The notes: a model not told the origin generated them from the letters alone. Positions 36,261-49,745 are shown, counted from the first letter of the stretch. The stretch: 64,000 nt of DNA from Datnioides undecimradiatus (GCA_008933995.1 WARS01000090.1:2923501-2987500), one strand, 5' to 3'. Made by a program: numbers and translations.

Positions 36261-39200
36261 AAGGACATGACAACATGTAATCATTTAATAATATAGATTA
36301 TTTAAAAGACACAACAGATGTTTAAAGCAGCTCGACTGGCTGGTGGAGGCAAACAAACATTTTGCAGACTCGCAACTAGCATTAGCTTTTAGCGGCTAAA
36401 TTGGCAGGAGACCAAAATTAAAGCTAAAAGGAGAGCAGAGGAAGTATTGAATGTACATTCACCACAGGGACATAAAACACAACGCCAACTCATATAATTG
36501 CTACATTACCCTGATAAGATAATCAGCACAGGGTAATTCAATAAAATGATAGTGGGTTCGGCCTAAATGGCCTAAAACCCAGTGAATGGGAGTTTGCAAG
36601 CTTTGAATGTCCGGTCATGTGATCAGCAAAGTGTGGTTTATGTTTCTTTCTGCAAAACAGTCGGCCATTTTGGATTTGGCTACACAGTGTTTATATAATG
36701 AGTGGCATTGATGCACATTATTATAATAACCTGACATGAATATTGTGTATTGTAAGTAATACTTTCATACATACCTTACTTCCTCCTGCAGATTAATTTA
36801 TGACACGCTTTAAGCGGAATATCATTAAATTGTTGGATTGTTACAGTCCCAATTATCACTGCCTGTAACCGTTTGCATTTACATACTGGCGAACTAAATT
36901 GGAACTAAATGCTGCCACAGCAACCCATAAAACAATATACACAACCTCAAAAGTCCCAGGTGTTTATTTGTTTGCATTTCAAACACATCTCTCTTTGTGC
37001 GTAAACTGGTTAAGCGCTTAATCACTAGTTTCAGGGGAAGGGAGAGGGGAAATGGAGTGGGACGGTTAAAGTGGATTATTTTGCAAGAGGGAAAAAATGG
37101 GGGTAGAAGAGGGGAAAAAAGGAGAGGGAGACCGAGCAGCAATCGATGGTTTTTTCCCCCAGAGCTCCACGGGGATTTGCGCTGAGTGATCTGAAGTGGC
37201 GCCCCGCTGTGCAAACCTGAGTGCTTTGACTCCACATAAAACCATTCAATCACAGAGCACCATGTTCTACTAAAAAGCCCCTTATGAGATCATTACCAAG
37301 GATGAACAAACAGGCACTAATGAAAAAGCCAGAGCACTTTCCTTGTTGCGAAGGATATGGAAAACAAGAGGAAAGTTGGAGTCTGAGCTGTAGTCACAAG
37401 CCCATTTTACAGTGCAGAGCGGGAATGCTGCGCTGCTGTTCTGCCTCGACATTCTGCGTAAAATGAACAAAGACGAAAAGAGGAGCGTTGTTGTTTCGCT
37501 TTTAGCAGAGCCGAATCGACGTCTGTGTAAAAATAGTGAGCTGGCAGGACAGGACGCACACTCATTCACACTAAAAGCCAACTTTCCTTGTGATTTCAAA
37601 ACACTTGCATGCTACCTTAAATCACACACAGGGGCAACTTTATGTTTGGTTACGTGCAAGAAAGCGAGGGTGATGTAATGACGGGTATATTTGCAGTAGT
37701 TACTCAGGGTTTCGTTTGTTTGAATTGTGTGTTTTCCCCTCATCACCACCCTGATATCCTGCAGTGAAGTGTTTCAGTTAAATTAAAGGGGAATTATTAG
37801 TTTACTCATCATGAGGCGCACCACTTAGGATGTGAAAACAGCTGCTCTTCCTATATGTGGCTCTGGGGGGGCTGCGAGTAAATAACCCTGATCATTTCAG
37901 TGTGATGTCATCAGTGTTGCTGCACTTTAAGCTTGGAGACAACGAATTCATTCATTACAAACTGGGGGTATCGAGTTAAAACAACATGGACATTCACTGG
38001 GCAGTAAGAGTACCAATTTCCTCCATCCTCTAAATCTGTCATTTGCAAATCCCCTTATTTTATGGAATCACGGCAGTGCCCCTTTAATCTGCCTGATCAT
38101 CACAAGATTAGGTACAATTAGGCAAAATTTACAAGGATGATTTGAAATGCCAATTCAAGTTCTTTGAAAGCCCAATTTGTAATTAGCACGGGACTTCGGC
38201 TGTGTACATTTACAGGTACACAGTAGAAAACACATCACTAAGCATAAAGTTAACGTGCGTTTAATGATAAAGAAGCTGTGCATTGTATTTATTCGCTGGC
38301 CCTGGTGTAAAGACGACTTGTACTTCACGTTCTGCCTGAGAAAATTCCCCAAATGCTACGTCATTCGCTGTGTGTGTTTTACCAAACATGCGTGAATGCT
38401 GCGGATCTGATAAGAACTCAAGCTCCAACGTCTGTCTGTTGAACAGATTTAATCAAGAAACAAAAGCACCACCTATAATGACATACACACATCGCACTGC
38501 TTGAGATGCAGGCTGGACCCTGCAAACATCAAACAAACCAGGGGGCCCATTACAAATGAGCCTCAACAACTCTCGACCAAAACAAAAGTCTTCTTTCTCT
38601 TTGAGGCACTTGGGACCTGGGAACATGAAACCCGAAACGGTCATATTGACAGTCCCTCCCGTTAGCGCACACAGAAAAACAGAGTTAGGATAATGATGCA
38701 ATCCATCAAGCAGAAACAGTAACAAGGGGCAGCCCCTATGCAAAGTGACACCACTGTGTTTTAAGGCCCTCATAATGCACCTGCTTGTTTCCACAACACA
38801 GGACAACTCGCATTTGTGAGCCAATGGTTCTTTTTACACGTTGACCTAATGGCTCCCGACCCTGACTTGGCTTTGGTCGTACTCAAGTAGAACGGAAGTG
38901 CATAATAAATCAAAAATCCAAACGTGTCCAAACAGAGCTGCTCAGGAGGCAACTTTACTCTCAGAGTTTTGCTTTTATGTTTTGTGTTCTTGTTGGAATA
39001 GTTTCTGATATCCAGGATTATGTGAACAATTCTTTCATCTTTCCTAATAATGTTAGTAGTGTCCAAGAATAACCTGAGAACAATCAGCAACAGAAATTGT
39101 TATAAGTCAGCTGCCAGTTGTCGTGGACAGGTGACAAAGAGTTGCTCACAGCTTGGACAACATTACGCGTCTGAAGGACCGAAAGCAATACACATGTCAC

Positions 39201-39979
39201 TGGCGGATTAAGTAGCCATGCCATGCGCAAAGTCCTCCGACTGCAGACGTAAGCTGGGTGGAACCACATGAAACAGCCAGCAACAGCAGCAGAAACTATA
39301 TCACAGGTCTGCCAGTAAAGAGTTCTTGGTCAGTGTACAGTGTGCCCTGTTTTAGAGCCACATGCACAGATGAAAAGCTTAGGAACATTAAAGGGGTTGA
39401 CCACCTGTCCCAGTCCTCTCTCTCAGGCCTGAATGAGACCACAGGGAGATCCTCTTCCTCCAGCACACCACCTGCTACCACTACCTCCCCTTTAATGTTG
39501 GGCAACTCTTTAAAGATCCCACAATGGCACTTTGTAAGAGTGCCCAGTTCAGCATGGAGACTACTTGCAAAACCACATCACACTGTGCTGCGACTTGCCT
39601 TAAAATACAAAGTGCCTTAAAATACAAAGTAATAAAACAATTTACAATTAATTAATTTTTGAATTTTATGTGTTTTGTTCCCAAAAAATTAACCTCAGTG
39701 GGAAATCATACCTTATTGAAACTGTTCCATCAAATAGTGAGAAATAAAACAAATAGAGAGAATTATCAGTTGTAGAAGTGATCGTGCGTGAAGTGTAAAG
39801 GTTGGGGGTTTTTTAATGGCAGTACATTTTTATATATTCAAGGGTAAAACTGAAAAAAAGCCGTGAACGCAAGTTGATATCTGTCATCAAATAGTTGCTT
39901 ATTTACAGACAAACATAGAGCCTCAGTAACATCCATTCATGTTCTTTGCCAGCAGCCACTCACCTTTTATCTCTGTTTT
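36261..39979. other. Non-coding spacer
   Basis: No gene seen. Short exact duplication: TGCCTTAAAATACAAAG at 39597-39613 and again at 39614-39630 (limits within two bases). Open frames at 36894-37253 (-) and 37282-37599 (-) overlap + frames and lack recognisable domains. Confidence 0.5.
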
Positions 39980-40125
39980 TGGTCTCCACCAACACCTGAG
40001 GGCAGCGGCTAGTTCAGCTGGCCACAAGCATCAGTTTTAGAAGTGAGACTGAACAAAAACAGTAAAGTTGTGGAGTGCAAAACCAAAACAATGTGCTGAA
40101 AGACACTGCAAAGCTCTGAAGATCT
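39980..40125 (+). repeat. Dispersed repeat family, copy C
   Basis: Begins GGTCTCCACCAACACCTGAGG, matching GGTCTCCAGCAAGTCCTGGGG at the start of the copy at 41634, and ends in AACCAAAACAATGTGCTGAAAG. The middle is shorter and diverged. Within it, ACACCTGAGGGCAGC (39992-40006) matches the CTCF core at 13 of 15 positions, so the repeat may carry CTCF-like sequence. Confidence 0.6.
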
Positions 40126-41633
40126 CAAGAAAGCTGTATAGTCAAACAATTATGCAGGTTTTTCCACTACAGGCAACCATTTTCACGTGACATGTAATGA
40201 TTTGATCTATTGTTACGACAAAAATTCAGATTGTAGCCACTTTTCATTTGAATAAACTGCAACTGTGGCTTATATTGATGATTTACAGCGCTTGTTTCAC
40301 TAAATATCCTGCTCGATCACCTTTTTTTTACACAAAAACAATCAAATCAAGGAATTAAAGTAAATGTAAAGATAATCTACATTTAAAACTATAAGTGCTT
40401 TATAAAAACAACATTTTCAGTCAGCGTATGTCTTATGAGAGAGGCCGTGTACTCTTGGAAACTGAAACGTGGGCTGTAGCTTTGGTACATGTATGACACG
40501 TAGTGTGAAGAATGAGATGAAAATAAAGTGCCGGTTGTGCAACTGCAGCCGTTAGAAGTCGGCTCTGTGGTAAAAGGAGAAGAAACAAAAACTGTGAGCC
40601 TGTTTCATACAAAGATCAGCCTCCCTCTCTGACTCTGTCTGCCTCTCTTCGCTCAAGGCAAACCTTTTCATCTTTAGTACCCACCCAAACAGCCATCCAT
40701 GACACTTAGGAGTCCATTTAACTCCAATGGAATAATAAAGACTGCGAGCAGGAGCCGATTTCTCCAGCAGAAGTAAATTACAGTAATGACGAGCGGCGTG
40801 GATTATATAAGATGTCTGATGGATCAGCATGTGCCCTTTGATGGAAGTTTATCAGACTGAACACAACACAGCGCTAACAGGAAAAAGGGAGAAAGAGAAA
40901 GGAGTTTTATGCCAAGTTGTACTCGGTGTTAAATTTAATGGTACAAGTCAGAAAGAGTTACATCAAAGGCCACTTTAAACAGTGGGTTGTTTTTTTCTTC
41001 TCAAATAAAAGACAAACTGTCACCATCATTAAACTTGGCCACAGATTGTTTTTTTCTCTGTTTTGGATAAAGAAAAAAGGTTTATCCATCCTCCATTCCT
41101 CCCACTGCCATGTAGGTCAGTGTCAGTGAATCAGATGTAACATATATTAGGAGGAAAAAATGCAGAGCTGCAGCCAGACCCAGACTGGCCATCTGGCAAT
41201 TTTGGCACACGCCTGGACAGAAAGTCCACTTTTGAGTCATTACCCACTGAAATGATTTAATGATAGATATTTGTAAAATACTGTAGTATGAATGTGTCTC
41301 AGCGAGCACCTCCACAGAATTTCATTGTGAAATCAAAACACTCGGGTGCGCTCAGAACAAACTGCTGTCTTGGATCAGATTTTGGCGTTTTAACTCCAGA
41401 TTCTCTTTGCCTTCGCAGGTTTGCTTTGGATATGAAACTTTAATACAGACATTAGTGAATGTGACATCTTAATGAGCCAGAAACCTCAGTCAGATATGTG
41501 TTACATGCTGTAAGTGTAAGACTTGTACGTGGCATAATTTATACAAAAGCTCCACTGAAAGTGCAAACACATTTTCAGAGTAGTTTTGCAGTGACAGATA
41601 TTAATAATTTGTATTTATTATTATCGTATTCAA
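40126..41633. other. Non-coding spacer
   Basis: No gene seen. TCACGTGACA near 40194 is an E-box with the flanks favoured by MITF/TFE/USF factors. HMG-box words occur at 40835 and 40972. Confidence 0.5.
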
Positions 41634-41885
41634 TCCCCCCAAAGCTCTGCTTTGGTCTCCAGCAAGTCCTGGGGGAAATATCTGCCTCTTTAGCTGCTAG
41701 CTTGGAGGTAACTCTGTTGCTAACTTTGTCTTTGGTGTTGGGCATGTAGCATACAGTGGGTTTTTTTGCAGTTTTTCCAGAGACAACAGAAGGTTCAGAG
41801 TGGAGAGAGTGAACACAAACAGAAATGCCGCAGCTCGTAAACCCAAAACAAGGAGCTTAAAAGGGCTAAAAAAGGAGACCAGGTC
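41634..41885 (+). repeat. Dispersed repeat family, longest copy D
   Basis: Runs from about CCCCCCAAAGCTCTG through GGTCTCCAGCAAGTCCTGGG, TTAGCTGCTAGC, GTTGCTAACTTTGTC, GGGCATGTAGCATACAGTGG, CAGAGACAACAGAAGGTTC, GAGTGAACACAAACAGAAA and AACCCAAAACAAGGAGC. It is the reference copy for those near 500, 27485 and 39980. It has no reading frame and no obvious polymerase III promoter boxes, so the class is unknown to me. I recall it as common in percomorph genomes. Confidence 0.6.
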
Positions 41886-44800
41886 ATAATGAGATCATAA
41901 TCTTGTGTGTGTTCGTCACTGCTAGCAAGCGCTTTCAGATTGCACACTATACACATTTGCTCCAATCTTCTTAAAAATGTTTAGTGCAGCTGTAAGAAAA
42001 ATGTTTTATCATGCAAAACAACAGGAAAACATGTTGCTCAAACTCTAAAGTGTCATGTTTTTGGGCGCACCTATTCACACGCTGTTGTCTCACAGACCTG
42101 TCCTGGCTGCATGATTTATACTGTTACATTGTGATGTTTCCTCTGCTGGAGGTGCACATGTGAACCCGGTTCAGATCATCAAAGGAGGTGCACTCTGTTC
42201 CCATGCTTGTTCCTTGGGTCTTGCTATTAAATATAAGAAGATCGGGTTAAGTGATCAAAGACCCTTGGTTTCTGGGGCTTAAGCGTTGGTCCCTTTCATC
42301 AAAGGCAAGCAGTCTTTTTAACCTCCACTACCTCAAGGTAACATTAAACTAGCAGGTAATGGAGCTTTTGCCTTTCCTGTAAATACTGTACGTGCCCTTT
42401 TCAGTGGGAACCAATATGAAAGAGGATATAATGACACAAAATGGCAGCTTCTTTTCTCACATTCCTCCAACCTCCGACAACAAAGGCACCTGTCTCTTTT
42501 ATCTGCGAAAAACAATACAAACAGACTTCAAAAGAATAACCGCCTGACACTTGGTTTTCCTCTGACCAAAGTGTTTATCAGATAGGCATATATCAGGCCA
42601 GTCTGGGGCATTGTGTTGCCAGTAACCCGCTTCCTCCAGCCGCTGGTTAATTGTCACGACATGTGTCCTTCCAAACCACAACTTGGGAGCTATTAGTATC
42701 AGCTTCCTGTTGATGACTAATGTATTTCGCACAGTGCTGTGTGGCACTCGTTTCAACAGAGCAGCAGTTAAACACATTTGTTTTGTGTTACTCAGCTGCT
42801 TAATAAATCAGATATAAATGAACAAACCAACGCTTTGATGCAAAGAATTTTATGTAACGTAATCTTGCGCACATTTTGAAGTTTTGCTGGAGGCCAACAG
42901 CGTTTTCCGTGGACAATAAACAGGCGGGCTCTCATACAGCAAATGGTGCAAACACTGTCACAGGGTTCACTTCATACCGAGGCCACCCATGTTACATTTG
43001 TAATGCACTGGAGATTAAATTATCTTCAAAAAGGCAAATGTTTACCACTGTCAAATGGTTCAAAGTCCTATGGAAAGGCGATGGGTGACAAACAGGTAAT
43101 CAGCTGCTCCTGTGCTTCTCCAGCTGAAGCTGTGTGACGTTAACAAAAGTGTTTTTCTCACGGCCACAGCCATGTCTCTGGTTTACTGTATCCATCTGCA
43201 TGTCAGCTATAGATCTTGACCAGATGGGACGGAAAATGAAGTTTCTCTCTCATTGTCTCTGTCTCTCCTACTCTCTTGTGTGTGAGAGTCTCCAATGTGC
43301 ATTGAAGACAGACAGTCTCCTGAACATAAGGCCAGCATGTGTTGCCGTGCCGCACATATAGACTCCTCCGTGTCCAGCTCAAGTGCTGCTAGTGTGCTCA
43401 GCAGCCACATCATCAGTCTGCTAATGCCGCTTGCTTTGTTTGCTTCTGGACCGTGCAGCTTCATCCCTTGTAGGCTGGTGAGAGAGTACTGGGTAAACAA
43501 ACGCACCCTAACCCCCATCTCTCTCACCAAGTAGTTTGCAAAGGCGGAGGCTTGGATGAGCCACAATACGCAAAGCATTTCCCATCCTACAAAGCTGCCA
43601 AGCAAGACAATGAAATGCAAATAATTACATTAATTTTCTAGCATTGCAACCCAACAGCCTTTTATATGTTCTATCATGTTAAAGGGTTTGACCCAGGTCC
43701 TGACATTACAGGACTTGTTGCACAATATGAATTCTACCAGGACCTCTAAAGTGAAATTTATGCCTCCTGTCAGTGCTGGAGTGTCATTAGATGTGCTTGT
43801 GGGTCAGAAATTTGGGGTCAAAATTCAATTTAGTTGAACTTTGAAGACAATATGCGGTGGAAAATCATGCCACTATGACTTAACTGAAGCAGTCTTTGCT
43901 CAGGGCGATGTTGCACTACAGGGTAAAAGGTATCAGTTCAAACAAAGTGCCTGTCAGACTGGCGAACGGTGTTTGAAGACCCCACCCACCGCACCTTTTC
44001 GATGTCGGAATCGGGGGTGCGGGAGCCTGACAGTTTTTTGTGAGTTTCAGACGTTCAATCCGACAGGCGTACCCACTTCACGCAGTGGCTGGACCAGATG
44101 TGCACGGTTGAAAAAGTTTGCAGAAGCTGAACTTCCCATCCAAGTTTTTCAGCCTTTACACAATTACTTTGGTCACTTTTTGTTTGGCAAACCACGGAAA
44201 GACCATCTAAGAGTATGCGCCATTTACCGATTTATATGATTCATCGCAATGTCAGGCTTCAAGTGGGACCACTGAGAGCCCGTATAAACACAGTTGCCTT
44301 CAGTGGTTCGTTTCAAGCGTACACTGGCCATAAGGGTTCTTGATTAAGACGCTGAACTCCTGTCACTGAAATCTGTGACGGAGGGAAAGCAAACCATGTT
44401 TCTTTTCATTGATGGCAACGATTAGGTGATAGATTCAGCATTTGACCAAACAGTCATCTGAAAAATATGAACTTCATACGCCCCGCACGCTTCCTCTGCA
44501 CTAATGAGCACCTTATTTCCCTTTGAGCATTTATATGCTTTAACATAAAACATACCTCTCCCTTTCTTTAAGCTGCACGGCCGTTGCTGGCCTCCTCTAC
44601 ACTTTCTCTGTCTGCTTCTCGGTTGCTGCCGCCAGCTGGCTGGAAACCCAAGTCGTGCTCTGTGTATCGGTAAATATTCCATACAGCTCTCTGGCCACTT
44701 TTTCTTTTCCCCGACTGTATATCTGGTGACTTCACAGCACTAATCAGATGTCCTTTGAAGCTCCACTGATCTCACTTTGTAGCCAGCAACAAATAACATG

Positions 44801-47021
44801 CACTTTTATTACTTGCTAGACATTTTGTATTTTTCCCCCTAATCCTTTCAAGTTTGTCCTCAGCAGCACTGTATGTGCTATGATCCGTCTCTTCCTCCCT
44901 CCCTATCCCTCATCCCTCTCTCTTTCTATCTAATCCCAGACGAAAGGGAGTTGGACGCTCATTCCAAAAGTTGGATTTGTAAATAGCTTGCACCACATCT
45001 AAGGGAGAGACGGAATTAGCAAGAAAACACCAACTCAGAGCAGAGAAAAGGGGAGAGAGAAAAATACCATATTGTTCAAAATTCAGGCCCAGAAATCCTC
45101 TAATGCAAGTCCCATGCAAGAGGTTATGGAAGACAGAAAGTACATTTTCAACAGGGGTTAGTCCAAAGTAAACCTTGGAGCCACGCACAATTTCCAACCT
45201 CACTTAACAAGAAGTTTTGCTCGTTCTCCATTACACTAAAGAAATTATCAAAGGTAATTTGATCGCTTTTAGTCCCACGAGGAGATTAATCACTGACATG
45301 AACAATAATGACCAAGAAGGGAAGAAGCATTCAATGTGGAAAGAACTCTGACAACAAAGTTACCCATAGTGACCATCGCAGCACTTTTAAACTCAAAACT
45401 GTCTCTTTCATGTGGGTGACGTGTCCTGCCCACTTCTCCGGGAGACGCCAGAAAGGCACCATGGTCCGATTAGGGAGCTGCTGGCAAACAATACCAGGGC
45501 CCAGTGCCATCTCCAGCTGCTTCCTCTCCACAAAGGCCTTCACTGGAAGTGGACTGTACTTATTTATTCCTCTTTTATAAGGCCGACATGAAAGACAGAG
45601 CTGTTTATGTGTGTTTATTATGACTTGGGTTCGCAATAGGAACCTTTAGGAAGACTCCCTCAGACAATCAAAGTGCTGCTGTGTGTTTGATGCTGGGCCC
45701 AAGTGGGCTCAAATGCTGGGATCAGCTGGTTACTCTGGGTTCATTAAACCTGCTGACATTTAGGCATGATGCAGCATGACCTCAGCCTCGCCTGAGTCAC
45801 CTGTGCTCCCGCTCCTCATCTCAGCAGATTTGGAAAAATGGCAAAGGCTAAAGGCACGGAGGCACGCTGAGTACTCTAAACCTGAAAGTGACGACGCTTC
45901 GCCATTGTTGCACCGTGCACCTCCGCGCTCACTCTGAAAACTTGGCCATATCCCATGCGCAGCGCTGTGGGGAATGGCAAAGCCTCACGTCTGCAGCCGA
46001 TTAGGGAGAGAGATTAAGGCCTGCCAGGAGAAACCGGGCCATTGTGGAGGTGTGGGTACTGGGAGAGATGGAATGAATAAAAGACGAGTTCAAACCAAAT
46101 CAGGCCTGCTGGGCTTATATCTACCATCGGCTGCAGAGTGGTTGGAGCTTCCTGATAAAGATGCAAGGAGCCACATTGAGAAGAAGAGGGTGGAACCACT
46201 AAGTTTACATAGGTTTCAACCCCCACCACCAACTGCTCACATGCTATCCATGCTATCCCGCTCGCCTTTTTCTTCCTTTACCTTCATCTCATCTCTCACC
46301 CGGTGTGATGGCTGCTTTGATTTCAGAGTCACGCTGGTGTTTTAAGCTCTTAGCCAGCCGAAGGAGATTTTTCTGTCCTTATTGTAATTTGCAGCGAGAT
46401 ATTTCTCCGCATATAGTCCCTCCCTGATGAGACAAAACTGTCTAATCCATTTATTCATTAGACACACTACTGACAGTTTCATTTGGTTGCAGTAACATCT
46501 TCATCCGCGGTCCCTTTCATCTCCGTTTATAAAGAAAAGTTATTCTAAAATGTTTTAATATGTAAAATTTACATTGTATTTTGTTGTTTTTCCACTGATG
46601 TCACTGGGTAGCACTTAGCCACCAGTGGGTACTATGAGTATGTACTGTAGAGTAGATTATACTTTTCAAGTCAGCGCCCTTTTTGCTTGATTCAGGATGC
46701 TACAAGTTACACTCAAACATGTTTAGACTGTTTAACTGAATCACATGGGTTTTATCCATAAAAACATTAATAAAAGGTTATATAGCTGCCAAATAAGTCA
46801 TACTAATCAAACAGCCATTAATAAGTGTTTAGCTGTACCTTTCTTTGTTTGTTGCAATTTCATTTATAACATACCTGAGCTGTTACTGAAAGGCAAACAC
46901 GACGTGTGAAAACGTAATGTGCGCTAAAAGATGTATGAGGGCGTGCGTAGCTCCGTGATGTGCGCTCGTGTTGAAATGAAGCAAACCTGTTTTAAGTTTT
47001 GATTGTGCGGTTTCAAATATG

Positions 47022-47035
47022 AAAAAAAAAAAAAA
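47022..47035. repeat. Poly(A) tract
   Basis: Fourteen consecutive A. Confidence 0.9.
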
Positions 47036-47108
47036 TCTTTTAATATCTTCCAGTAATTCCACTTCTCATCTCCACTTCCAGTCAGCAGGACGGTGAATCA
47101 GGAGCAGC

Positions 47109-47123
47109 TCCACCATCTAGTGG
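47109..47123 (-). promoter_or_regulatory. CTCF-like motif, minus strand
   Basis: Read on the minus strand, CCACTAGATGGTGGA matches CCASYAGRKGGCRSY at 13 of 15 positions, including the first eleven. It faces the + strand site at 29174. Confidence 0.4.
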
Positions 47124-48396
47124 TTGTATCTGAGACGTGAAACGCACCCACCTCGTTTCGCAATGCAACCGTCTCCAAACACAGAACATAAAATAGTACT
47201 CATGTTGCATCTATGGTAGCACAAATAACTCCAAGCCAATTATTTGAAGTTCATCCATACTACGCTAATGATGCTAATAAGGCTAATGACAAAGAGAATC
47301 CTCTGTTCTCCTTTCATGTCAGCAACGAAACAAGAACAACATCTCCCTTCCTTAGGACAGTATTGAATGGTTTTTGGCTTCAGAGGGTGGCTCAATTCAC
47401 TTTGAAAATCTAGTTGTTGCTTTTTTTTTATCATGCGACTGGAGCAAGTGAGAGAAAGCGGGAAGAGGATTGTTTGGAGTCAGAAACACATTTCAAAGGC
47501 TTCCCCAAAAACAGCCTGCGAAATCTGAGATGAAACCAGCTAATAAAGCGCCACACGGCAATAAATAATGCAACAAGAGGAAACAACATGAAAGATCTTT
47601 TCATCTCCATATAGAGAGGAAAAGGGGAAGGGAAGCGATGAGAGTGTGCACACGCTCAGTTCTGTAGTCAATACAATAGTTTGTTGGACTTTCCTTTGAA
47701 ACTTTGGTACATTCGGTCAAGGGGGGAAATGTATTTCTTGTTTACAGCCTTGGTGGTGCGCTCAATTAACGTGGCAAAAAAAACAAGGCGGGAAACAACT
47801 TGTTTTCATAAAGTTTAGGATACGAGGAACATGATGACCTTTGACACTTTGATTCTTGGGGCGCAAACCAGTCTTCACACATGTTCTCTGCTGTACTGAC
47901 TCAAAAACTGGTTCTACTAATCTCCAAGCTTAGCAGTCAGATACTGTTGTCTTTATTTCCCCTTTTTTTACACCAATCCCTGTGGGTAAAACACTGTATT
48001 TTGCCTTATTTTACTACTAGAATGTGCTTCTGCTCCCACTGCAACCCGTCTCCCTTTTTTCTTTTTGCAAAGCAGAGCCAATTCTTATGACTCAGTACAA
48101 TCAACAGGCCAAAAAATCCCCTCGCACCCACCCAAAATAGTTCTGTCCACCAGCTGACGGCCAAGGACAGAGATCAAACCGACCACAAAGCGGGTGGGGG
48201 TGGGGGAGAGTTGAAACAAGAGCAACAAAAGAGTTTCCTCTCCTAATCTCTGTTAAATTAGAGTAGACGTGCGTGTCGGTGTGGGCTTCCTGGAGAGGAT
48301 AAAGGGGCTCGAGTAGTAACTGGAAGTGGACTGTGTGGTTATGATATTATTAATAAAGGCAGACTGGGGGGTGGGCAAGTGCTGAGGCTGAATGCC

Positions 48397-48418
48397 TGTG
48401 TGTGTGTGTGTGTGTGTG
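48397..48418. repeat. (TG)11 microsatellite
   Basis: Twenty-two bases of uninterrupted TG. Confidence 0.9.
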
Positions 48419-48502
48419 AATGTGTGTCAGCGAATGAAAGTTAGATAGAGATAGAGGAAGAGAGTGAGAGAGAGAGTGGTAGCAGCTGCACGGTTATGCA
48501 AC

Positions 48503-48517
48503 ACTGACATCTTGTGG
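48503..48517 (-). promoter_or_regulatory. CTCF-like motif, minus strand, weaker
   Basis: On the minus strand CCACAAGATGTCAGT matches the CTCF core at 13 of 15 positions, but the mismatches (positions 5 and 11) fall in the informative core. Confidence 0.25.
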
Positions 48518-49402
48518 CCAGATGCGTAAACTGAGCAACTGAGCAACTCAACTCAACTTGGACAACAAACATCAACTGGTCCTGTGTTATATTTCCATTT
48601 TCCTGATAGGGCAAGACAACTTGTGAACAACACAGTCAACACAATTCACCTTGAAACCATATAGTTAACACCATAAGTTTGTTAACTATCTGACAAGTTA
48701 TTTGGCTATCATGTATTATCATCTAATTATCACCGGTACACACAGGCAAGTCACATCTCTCTACGTAGTATCTGTATTGTGATGAGAAGATAGTACATGC
48801 TGTGAAAATAATCATTTAAATTATACAAACAACTTCATGTTAAATCAATATTATTGCCCACACAGCCCAACCCTCACTTCTACAGCACAGCTTTGCTTTG
48901 ACCATAGGTATGTACAAACCTATGCAATACATCCATCAAGGGAACCTGCTGTTTGTTTGTGTGTTTGTTTGTTTGTTTTGTGTGTGCGCAGCTACTCTTT
49001 ATAATGATGATCCATTCAACTCCATCCATTCAGTACACTTTCTGCACACAGGTGTCTGCATATCTGAGCCCCGTGTGCTCGGTGTGTGAGTGAACATCAG
49101 AAATACCTGGACATGTGCATGCTGGTGCACACAGGACCTTCAACAAGAACATTTAATTGACATGTACATGCATTTGCATAGGCTGTCTAATGTAGACTTC
49201 TGTTGACTATGACCAAGCACTATGACCAAACACCAACAAGCTTGATGAGGTGCCCCAGGTCTGATTTGATTTGATGAAAACCAACTTTTAAAAAGTACCA
49301 AATGGTATGAACGGTGTCCATCTCTTCCCTCTTTGTAACCCACCCTTGACTCTAATGCATTTGAGGACAGTGTAGTAAATAGCTGTTTGTGGTAGTAATA
49401 CA

Positions 49403-49426
49403 TTGGCGCCAGTGGGGGGCGCCAAA
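49403..49426. promoter_or_regulatory. Palindrome with two E2F sites and a CTCF motif
   Basis: TTGGCGCC (49403-49410) and GGCGCCAA (49418-49425) are perfect inverted arms around seven bases. The right arm on the minus strand reads TTTGGCGCC, a full E2F consensus. The left arm differs from it by one base. CCAGTGGGGGGCGCC (49409-49423, + strand) matches the CTCF core at 14 of 15 positions and bridges the two. The element lies a few hundred bases upstream of the CpG-rich candidate first exon, where promoter-proximal CTCF and E2F sites are expected. Binding is not demonstrated. Confidence 0.5.
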
Positions 49427-49440
49427 GGCCAGTTTACGAC

Positions 49441-49477
49441 CTGTCTATCTATCTATCTATCTGTCTGTCTGTCTGTC
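49441..49477. repeat. (CTAT)n/(CTGT)n tetranucleotide repeat
   Basis: About four CTAT units followed by about four CTGT units, starting 15 bases after the palindrome. Confidence 0.95.
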
Positions 49478-49745
49478 GAAAGTTTACTGCGACATTCGTG
49501 TGTGTCCATCACACAAACTTCTTAAGCCACAGCACATACTGTATGTGCAGTGCCCGGCAGCACAGGTAGGCTACGTCCCTTCCGGTAATCACGTTCACGC
49601 ACGCGCGCACACAAATCCGCACAACAAACAGACTTAAAAAGAGACGCAGGTGTGTAAACAGCCGTGAGCTCGCGGCGTGTCTCTCCCTCCACTGTTTGTT
49701 TTCTCTTTATGAAATGATAGCCCCGTCATCACTATTAAAACTTTA

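Larger units (their letters stand above)
41886..49402. other. Long non-coding spacer with CTCF-like motifs
   Basis: No gene supportable over 7.5 kb. A 14-A run lies at 47022-47035, a TG tract at 48397-48418, and minus-strand CTCF-like motifs at 47109 and 48503. The 132-codon frame at 43841-44239 starts at TTG and has no recognisable domain. Opposed frames near 43207-43620 are likewise unconvincing. Confidence 0.5.

Noticed and set aside
43841..44239. 132-codon cysteine-containing frame
   Set aside because: Begins at TTG. Cysteine spacing matches no zinc finger or secreted fold that I know.
49441..49477. Short regular repeats considered as a CRISPR array
   Set aside because: Pure tetranucleotide microsatellite with no spacers, in a vertebrate genome.
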